Of a stretch of 24,871 bases of DNA, positions 20,376 through 24,871 are shown piece by piece. Below the pieces are notes generated by a model. That model had not been told where the DNA came from, ran no database searches, and saw nothing but the letters and a program-made list of their open reading frames with translations. The first letter of the stretch is position 1. Every line of letters begins with the position of its first letter. Position numbers and translations under genes: made by a program. The DNA is from an uncultured Oscillospiraceae bacterium (GTDB lineage: Bacteria; Bacillota; Clostridia; Oscillospirales; Ruminococcaceae), in NCBI GenBank assembly GCA_910577365.1, contig CAJTMU010000032.1:1-24871 (forward strand), given 5' to 3'.

Positions 20376-22880
20376 ATGTTAAGAAGAAAAATTCTTACTT
20401 CTGCTATGGCTTCTGTAATGGCGCTGACTTCCATTTCAGCTGTAGCTTTCGCAGACGAAACAGCGACAGATGTAAAGAACGTAAAGACTAAGGCTGATCT
20501 TGAGGCTTATGTTAAGAGCTTTAATTCGTTCCGTGATCGTGAACTGGATAACTACGGTTCTGTTTCCGGTGAGAGATTTCTGAGCGCGCTCGAATACGCG
20601 GAGAACGTTCTGGAGAGCACTACTTCTACCGTTGACGATTATACGGTTGCTTACGCTATGATAGAGGCTGTTTACAACAAGCTGGCTATCCACACCGCTT
20701 CTGAGCTGAGAGATCTGCTCAACAAGTGCAAGCAGGCTTATGAGTCTGATAACATCTACAACGAAGAGCTCGGTGACGCGATCTACGTTGACGAGAACAG
20801 CGGAAACAATGACATCAAGTCGTACGGTTACATCTACTTCAAGGATGCTTATGAGGAGGCTGACTCCGTTCTGGGTTCTGCTGACAGCCGTATCATTACC
20901 GATGCATATGAGACCTTAGAGGATCAGTACAATAACCTGAAGGCTTGCCCTGTTGTTACCAAAGCGCAGTTCAGAAGCGCTCTGAAGGCTTATGAGAAGA
21001 TGCTTCAGGACGAGTTCAAGTATGAGTCCTGGAGAGTTGGTTCTCTGGGCACCGACTGGATTAACTTCGAGTCCGTTAACGACGAGGCTGCCTGGTGGGG
21101 CTACAGCGGACAGAAATATGCTTATGGCACTCTGTACGCTCACCTCGCAAGTGCTTATGATGAGATCTTGAATCAGTACAACACCATGGATAACATCAAG
21201 TCCCTGTCCAAGACCTCTGACGCAGATATCGTAAAGGGCTACTTCGCTGCTAAGAACGCTGTTCTGGTTATGAACGACTGGAAGCCCGATGACAACAACA
21301 GAGCTTCTAAGGCTAACGTTAAGAAGCTGCTTGACGAGTATCATGGCCGTCTGGTATATGATTATAATACGACCGCGGCTGAAAATCTGTTCAGTGCTGT
21401 TACCACCGCTGCGGGTCTTGATAAGCTCACTGTTGAGATCGTTAAGAACGATGCGGGTGCTACCGAGTTTGTAAAGGCAGAGGATCTGGGTAATAAGTCT
21501 GTTTGGAATACCTCGTCCGGTAGTGTATTGGTTGATGCGGACAATGACGGACATGGTATCTTGGCTGATAAGTTGATTTCTGCTGAGATAAATGTTAAGT
21601 CTACCAATGCTGCTATTTGGATCCCTATTGACGAAAATGGTTACTGGAACGGTGATACGGTAGTAAGCGCTGATCCTAAGAATTCCAAGAACTTTAAGAA
21701 GATCAACAAAAATGTTGTTACTGATTTGACACAGTTCATTCCGATTGCGTCTACGATGTTGTCTGCCGGAACTGCTAACTCAAGTCTCAACAGTGTTCTT
21801 GATGGTGATGATACGCATGGCGGCTCTTGTGCTGTTGATCATGATCACCCGAATGGCGATGGTGCGTGGGTAGATGACCGTGACGGTAAGTGGGGTTCTG
21901 TACAGGGCACATCTCAGATTACAGCTCCTAGCTACACAACGTCTCAGGACAAGGTTGTTCCCACTGTTTCCGAGCTTGATAAGGCTCTTGCTCTTGCAGA
22001 GGTATATCTTGGCGGCGACAAGGATGCTATCAAGGCTTCCGATATCTACGATATCGATACAACCGATTCTATTGCGGCGGGCACCGCTAAGGCTTCTTCC
22101 GCTGAGTGGGCTCTTGTATACCGTTACCTGAAGTATGCGCTCGCTGACAAGTATGATGCTGAGACAGGTACAAATACTAAGGCAGAGGTAAGCGAGCTTA
22201 TTGATAAGGCTTACGACCTTGCTGACCTGACTGGTGACGCTGCGCTGTTTGCGTTCTATCATGAGCAGCTCGTAGATGCTCGTAAGGAAGCTCTTGAGTG
22301 GATAAAGGTTGCCAATAAGGATAAGAAGTACAAGGACAATGTTTCTACTCCCAACGGCAGAACCGCGACAGCTATGTATGGAGCGCTGAAGGGCAAGTAC
22401 GATGAACTTGAGGCAATCTACAAAAAGTATCAGTACAGCTTCGGCGATATCTACAACAAGATATCTGATGTCAAGGCTATGATTGATGATGGCAAGATTG
22501 AGGCTACTGCTGATTTGCTTGCTGCTCTTGAGAATACCGCATATCAGCTGTCCATTGTTGGCTCCTATGACGAAGAGTACGGTATTGAGAATGATGCGTT
22601 CACATCTGATCGTATCTTCCAGGACTTCAACCGTGTAAATACTGAGAGTGCAAAGTTTACACTTAGAATTTCTGATTCTGACTCGGTTACGATTTTCGAT
22701 GCAGATAGCAGCAATGTTTCCAAGCAGCACAAGGCACTGACAGACGCTTACAAGGCACTGCTTGCTATTGTTGAGCCTGATGAGACCGCTAAGCTCGGCG
22801 ATGTAAACAAGGACGGCGCTATCAACGCTATCGACGCAGCTCCTATCCTGAATGGCGTTGCTGCAGGCACACTCAAGTAA
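20376..22880 (+). CDS. Secreted helical protein with C-terminal half dockerin
   Basis: An 834-residue protein with signal peptide MLRRKILTSAMASVMALTSI (1-20) cleaved near AFA-D. Most of the chain is predicted helical, with FIVAR-like segments (about 30-330 and 560-800) separated by a beta-rich middle (about 335-480). Around 482-505 there is an acidic His/Asp/Gly loop (DHDHPNGDGAWVDDRDG). The C-terminus carries one calcium-binding dockerin repeat, GDVNKDGAINAIDAAPIL (808-825), with Asp809, Asn811, Asp813 and Asp820 as ligands; the second repeat of a normal dockerin is missing. No enzyme domain is recognised. It may be a structural or adhesive protein that docks to a cohesin. A cohesin-like protein is encoded next. 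AGGAGG stands eight bases before the ATG. Confidence 0.85.
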   Translation: MLRRKILTSAMASVMALTSISAVAFADETATDVKNVKTKADLEAYVKSFNSFRDRELDNYGSVSGERFLSALEYAENVLESTTSTVDDYTVAYAMIEAVYNKLAIHTASELRDLLNKCKQAYESDNIYNEELGDAIYVDENSGNNDIKSYGYIYFKDAYEEADSVLGSADSRIITDAYETLEDQYNNLKACPVVTKAQFRSALKAYEKMLQDEFKYESWRVGSLGTDWINFESVNDEAAWWGYSGQKYAYGTLYAHLASAYDEILNQYNTMDNIKSLSKTSDADIVKGYFAAKNAVLVMNDWKPDDNNRASKANVKKLLDEYHGRLVYDYNTTAAENLFSAVTTAAGLDKLTVEIVKNDAGATEFVKAEDLGNKSVWNTSSGSVLVDADNDGHGILADKLISAEINVKSTNAAIWIPIDENGYWNGDTVVSADPKNSKNFKKINKNVVTDLTQFIPIASTMLSAGTANSSLNSVLDGDDTHGGSCAVDHDHPNGDGAWVDDRDGKWGSVQGTSQITAPSYTTSQDKVVPTVSELDKALALAEVYLGGDKDAIKASDIYDIDTTDSIAAGTAKASSAEWALVYRYLKYALADKYDAETGTNTKAEVSELIDKAYDLADLTGDAALFAFYHEQLVDARKEALEWIKVANKDKKYKDNVSTPNGRTATAMYGALKGKYDELEAIYKKYQYSFGDIYNKISDVKAMIDDGKIEATADLLAALENTAYQLSIVGSYDEEYGIENDAFTSDRIFQDFNRVNTESAKFTLRISDSDSVTIFDADSSNVSKQHKALTDAYKALLAIVEPDETAKLGDVNKDGAINAIDAAPILNGVAAGTLK

Positions 22881-22900
22881 TTCAATTCTTGTTTGTTAAT

Positions 22901-22937
22901 AATCCCCCGCGCGGGGCGAAAGCCCCGCAAAGGGATT
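22901..22937 (+). terminator. GC-rich hairpin between dockerin and cohesin genes
   Basis: AATCCC (22901-22906) pairs with GGGATT (22932-22937) around an inner stem GCGGGGC-GAAA-GCCCCGC (22911-22928) with a GNRA loop. Only a mixed TATTAAAT follows, so read-through into the cohesin gene is possible. Confidence 0.55.
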
Positions 22938-22973
22938 TATTAAATAAACTATAAAATCATGGAGGAAAATAAT

Positions 22974-23612
22974 ATGAAGAAGATTTTATCTCTTGGCGCT
23001 GCTGCTGCAGTTCTGTCTTTGACAGCTGTTGCCGCTTCCGCTGAAATCGTTGCTACCGATAATGGCACTGCTCCTGTTGCGGGCGGTGAGTATGTTGTAG
23101 AGATCAAGGTTGACGGCGAGTTTCCGCTCGTAAGCGACCTGGCTGCTACCCAGTTTACCGTTGAGGCTTCCGATAACCTGACACTGGCTTCTTTCACTAA
23201 GACCAGCACAGGTATGGCAGAGTTCAACGAGGAAAGAATGTCTTTCACCTACGCTAACTCTGAGGCTCCCGCTGACGGCACAGTTCTTCTGTCCCTGGTA
23301 TTCACAGTTGACGCTGCTGCTGAAGAGGAAGTAAGCGTTAAGATCGTTCCTGACGCAGGCTTTGAGGCTGGCGTTGATGTTGATGCTATTACCTCTGTTG
23401 TAGTTGATGTTACTGACGAGCCTATCAGTGATGAGCCCGTTCCTACGGAGACTCCCGAGCCTACTGTTGAGACCGAGCCTGCTATCTCTGTTGATACACC
23501 TCCTACCGAGACTCCTGATGACGACAATCCTAGCACAGGTGTAGCTCTTGCTGTTATTCCTGCTCTGGTTGCAGGCGCTGCTGCTGTTGTAGCTGCTAAG
23601 AAGAGAAAGTAA
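22974..23612 (+). CDS. Wall-anchored protein with a single cohesin-like domain
   Basis: The start is set at 22974 (MKKILSLGAAAAVLSLTAVA), eight bases after GGAGG, giving 212 residues. The signal peptide ends near ASA (23). Residues about 25-147 look like a cohesin: GGEYVVEIKVDGEF (37-50), then AATQFTVEASDNLTLASFTK, then the typical FTYANSEAPADGTVLLSLVF (91-110) and TVDA. A Pro/Glu/Thr linker (150-183) leads to NPSTG (185-189), a hydrophobic segment and KKRK, a sortase-type signal. The protein would present one cohesin at the cell surface. The gene next to it encodes a dockerin-bearing protein, which points to a docking pair, though binding is not shown. Confidence 0.8.
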   Translation: MKKILSLGAAAAVLSLTAVAASAEIVATDNGTAPVAGGEYVVEIKVDGEFPLVSDLAATQFTVEASDNLTLASFTKTSTGMAEFNEERMSFTYANSEAPADGTVLLSLVFTVDAAAEEEVSVKIVPDAGFEAGVDVDAITSVVVDVTDEPISDEPVPTETPEPTVETEPAISVDTPPTETPDDDNPSTGVALAVIPALVAGAAAVVAAKKRK

Positions 23613-23682
23613 TCCGTAACGGGAAAGTTACTAAAGTGAGTGAAAGCTCATTGAATGATTACTTTTCAAGGTAATTTAAAAA

Positions 23683-23722
23683 ATGACCCGCCCTGAGAAA
23701 TTGGGGCGGGTTTTGTGTTTTA
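23683..23722 (+). terminator. Intrinsic terminator after the cohesin gene
   Basis: ACCCGCCC (23686-23693) pairs with GGGCGGGT (23704-23711), followed by TTTGTGTTTTAT. It closes the surface-protein cluster. Confidence 0.85.
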
Positions 23723-23966
23723 TAATAAAATATTTAAAAAAATTTTGTTGAAAATGCTAAGATAAAACAAATCAGATAAAAAATATATATTTGCTTAAAA
23801 TATAAGCGTAAAGTTACTTAATATTACCTAAGGGCGCACAATGAGTGTGTAAAATTATTAGTATTTGTACAAAATATAGATCTGATAGGAATATAATAAA
23901 ACAAAATGACAAAATGAGTATGAAAAAATAAAATTTAGATATATTGCATAAAAAGTTTAAATCTTA

Positions 23967-23995
23967 TTGACATTGAGGTGTAAATTTGTTATAAT
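23967..23995 (+). promoter_or_regulatory. Consensus sigma-A promoter of the ABC transporter locus
   Basis: TTGACA (23967-23972), a 17-base spacer and TATAAT (23990-23995) match the consensus fully. The leader is about 80 bases. The 240 bases between the preceding terminator and this promoter are very AT-rich, with nothing else recognised. Confidence 0.9.
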
Positions 23996-24080
23996 TATAG
24001 CGGAGTATGATGGTTTTAAAATGTATGAGTGAAAATCGATTTCACATAAAAATCACAGACGAGAGGAACGGCAACGGACA

Positions 24081-24788
24081 ATGAGTAGTATTATTACCGC
24101 AAAAAACGTCTGTATGGATTTCAAAATTGGTGACGGCAGTGTGGTTCACGCGCTAAAAGGCATCAACCTTGAGATACAGCCGAATAAGTTGTCAGTGTTG
24201 CGCGGACGTTCCGGTTCGGGTAAAACCACTCTGATAAATATTCTTGGCGCTCTTGACAGACCCAGTTCAGGCGAGGTATTTTTTCTCAAAAAAGAAAACG
24301 ATATCACAAAGCTGAGTGATCCGCAGCGCGACAAACTGCGGAGAATAGATATGGCGTTCGTATTCCAGTCAGTAGCACTGATTTCCACAATGACAGCTTT
24401 TGAAAATGTGGAATTTGCGCTGAGGCTCACAAATCTTCCATATAAAGAGAGGATAGAACGTGCCAAGCAAAGCCTTGTTCAGGTTGGACTTGAAAAGAGA
24501 ATGCATCACAGACCGGGGGAAATGTCAGGTGGAGAGCAGCAAAGAGTTGCGATAGCCAGGGCAATATCTCATTCGCCAAAAATAATTTTTGCGGACGAAC
24601 CCACGGCGGAGCTGGATAGTCCAACAGCTTTTGCAGTCATGAAACTGTTCAAGGATCTTGTGGAGCAGAATGAATTGACTATTGTAATGACAACACACGA
24701 TACGTCCATGATGGACGCAGCTGATATAGTCTATACGCTGGAGGACGGTGTTATAGGCGATGTCACCGTCAACGGAACGGAGGAGTAA
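24081..24788 (+). CDS. ABC transporter ATP-binding protein (MacB/LolD type)
   Basis: A 235-residue ATPase of the MacB/LolD/FtsE class that powers FtsX-like permeases. Walker A is GRSGSGKT (42-49), the Q-loop is FVFQSVALIS (93-102), the signature is MSGGEQQ (148-154), Walker B is KIIFADE (167-173) and the switch histidine is His206. No membrane segment is present, so a separate permease is needed; it is not in the window. The ribosome binding site (AGAGG, 14 bases upstream) is weak. A second ATPase gene starts one base after the stop. Such loci often export peptides or lipoproteins or resist antimicrobial peptides; the substrate cannot be told. Confidence 0.93.
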   Translation: MSSIITAKNVCMDFKIGDGSVVHALKGINLEIQPNKLSVLRGRSGSGKTTLINILGALDRPSSGEVFFLKKENDITKLSDPQRDKLRRIDMAFVFQSVALISTMTAFENVEFALRLTNLPYKERIERAKQSLVQVGLEKRMHHRPGEMSGGEQQRVAIARAISHSPKIIFADEPTAELDSPTAFAVMKLFKDLVEQNELTIVMTTHDTSMMDAADIVYTLEDGVIGDVTVNGTEE

Positions 24789-24789
24789 A

Positions 24790-24871
24790 ATGCCGAAAAG
24801 GGTAATGCTTGCTCCGCCCGAAAACGTGATGGTGCAAGCAGAAAATCTGGTAAAAATTTATAAATCCTCAA
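24790..24871 (+). CDS. Second ABC transporter ATP-binding protein, cut by window edge
   Basis: An ATG at 24790, one base after the previous stop and behind GGAGGAG, opens a frame that runs to the window end: MPKRVMLAPPENVMVQAENL followed by VKIYKSS. AENLVKIYK is the standard first strand of an ABC ATPase domain. The 12-residue N-terminal extension is longer than usual. Only 27 codons are visible, so the class is inferred from this and from context. Confidence 0.75.
   Translation, partial: MPKRVMLAPPENVMVQAENLVKIYKSS

Noticed and set aside
21780..22730. 316-codon minus-strand frame opposite the dockerin gene
   Set aside because: It is Ile/Leu/Val-rich because it is the complement of an Asp/Lys/Ala-rich coding strand, without a start signal.

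Overview
The window looks like chromosomal DNA of a Gram-positive anaerobe of class Clostridia, most like a Ruminococcus-type member of the Oscillospiraceae. The signs are a spoIIAA-spoIIAB-sigF operon, an electron-bifurcating type trimeric [FeFe] hydrogenase, strong AGGAGG ribosome binding sites, cohesin and dockerin modules, and surface proteins ending in S/N-P-x-T-G, a hydrophobic stretch and KKRK. No phage, insertion sequence or CRISPR array is visible.

Layout. From 1 to about 17.2 kb everything is on the minus strand. At 1-929 lies a family 4 glycosyltransferase cut by the window edge, with a good promoter and a structured leader. At 1223-2599 is the forespore sigma-F operon. At 2974-8495 is a compact run of six genes read from high to low coordinate: a four-domain fusion (phosphoribosyltransferase, TRSP, StiP-like, PELOTA), a HAD phosphatase, a pentapeptide-repeat protein, an unknown 117-residue protein, a DUF6882-like protein and a TtcA-like tRNA thiolase. 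The fusion and the phosphatase belong to the biosynthetic module known from tellurium-resistance (Ter) stress gene clusters, but no ter gene is in the window. Upstream of it lie an ECF sigma factor, a sensor-like membrane protein and a 42-residue membrane peptide. At 10883-15226 is hydC-hydB-hydA with its own terminator, then a gene-poor stretch and a lipoprotein with a Pro/Gln/Thr tail and a His-rich end.

From 17.2 to 18.4 kb there is a 1.2 kb stretch with only one tRNA-Arg(CCT) and several hairpins. From 18.4 kb on the genes are on the plus strand: two paralogous wall-anchored proteins, an 834-residue secreted helical protein ending in half a dockerin, and a wall-anchored protein with one cohesin-like domain. 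These four use GCT, GTT and AAG codons heavily, unlike the genes to the left, which suggests high expression. The window ends in an ABC transporter locus with two ATPase genes in a row behind a consensus promoter.

Most worth a second look: the Ter-type module without ter genes; the neighbouring half-dockerin and cohesin proteins as a minimal surface docking pair; three degenerate 65-67 nt tandem repeats in the leader of the dockerin gene; and a dispersed non-coding repeat family with at least four copies between genes.
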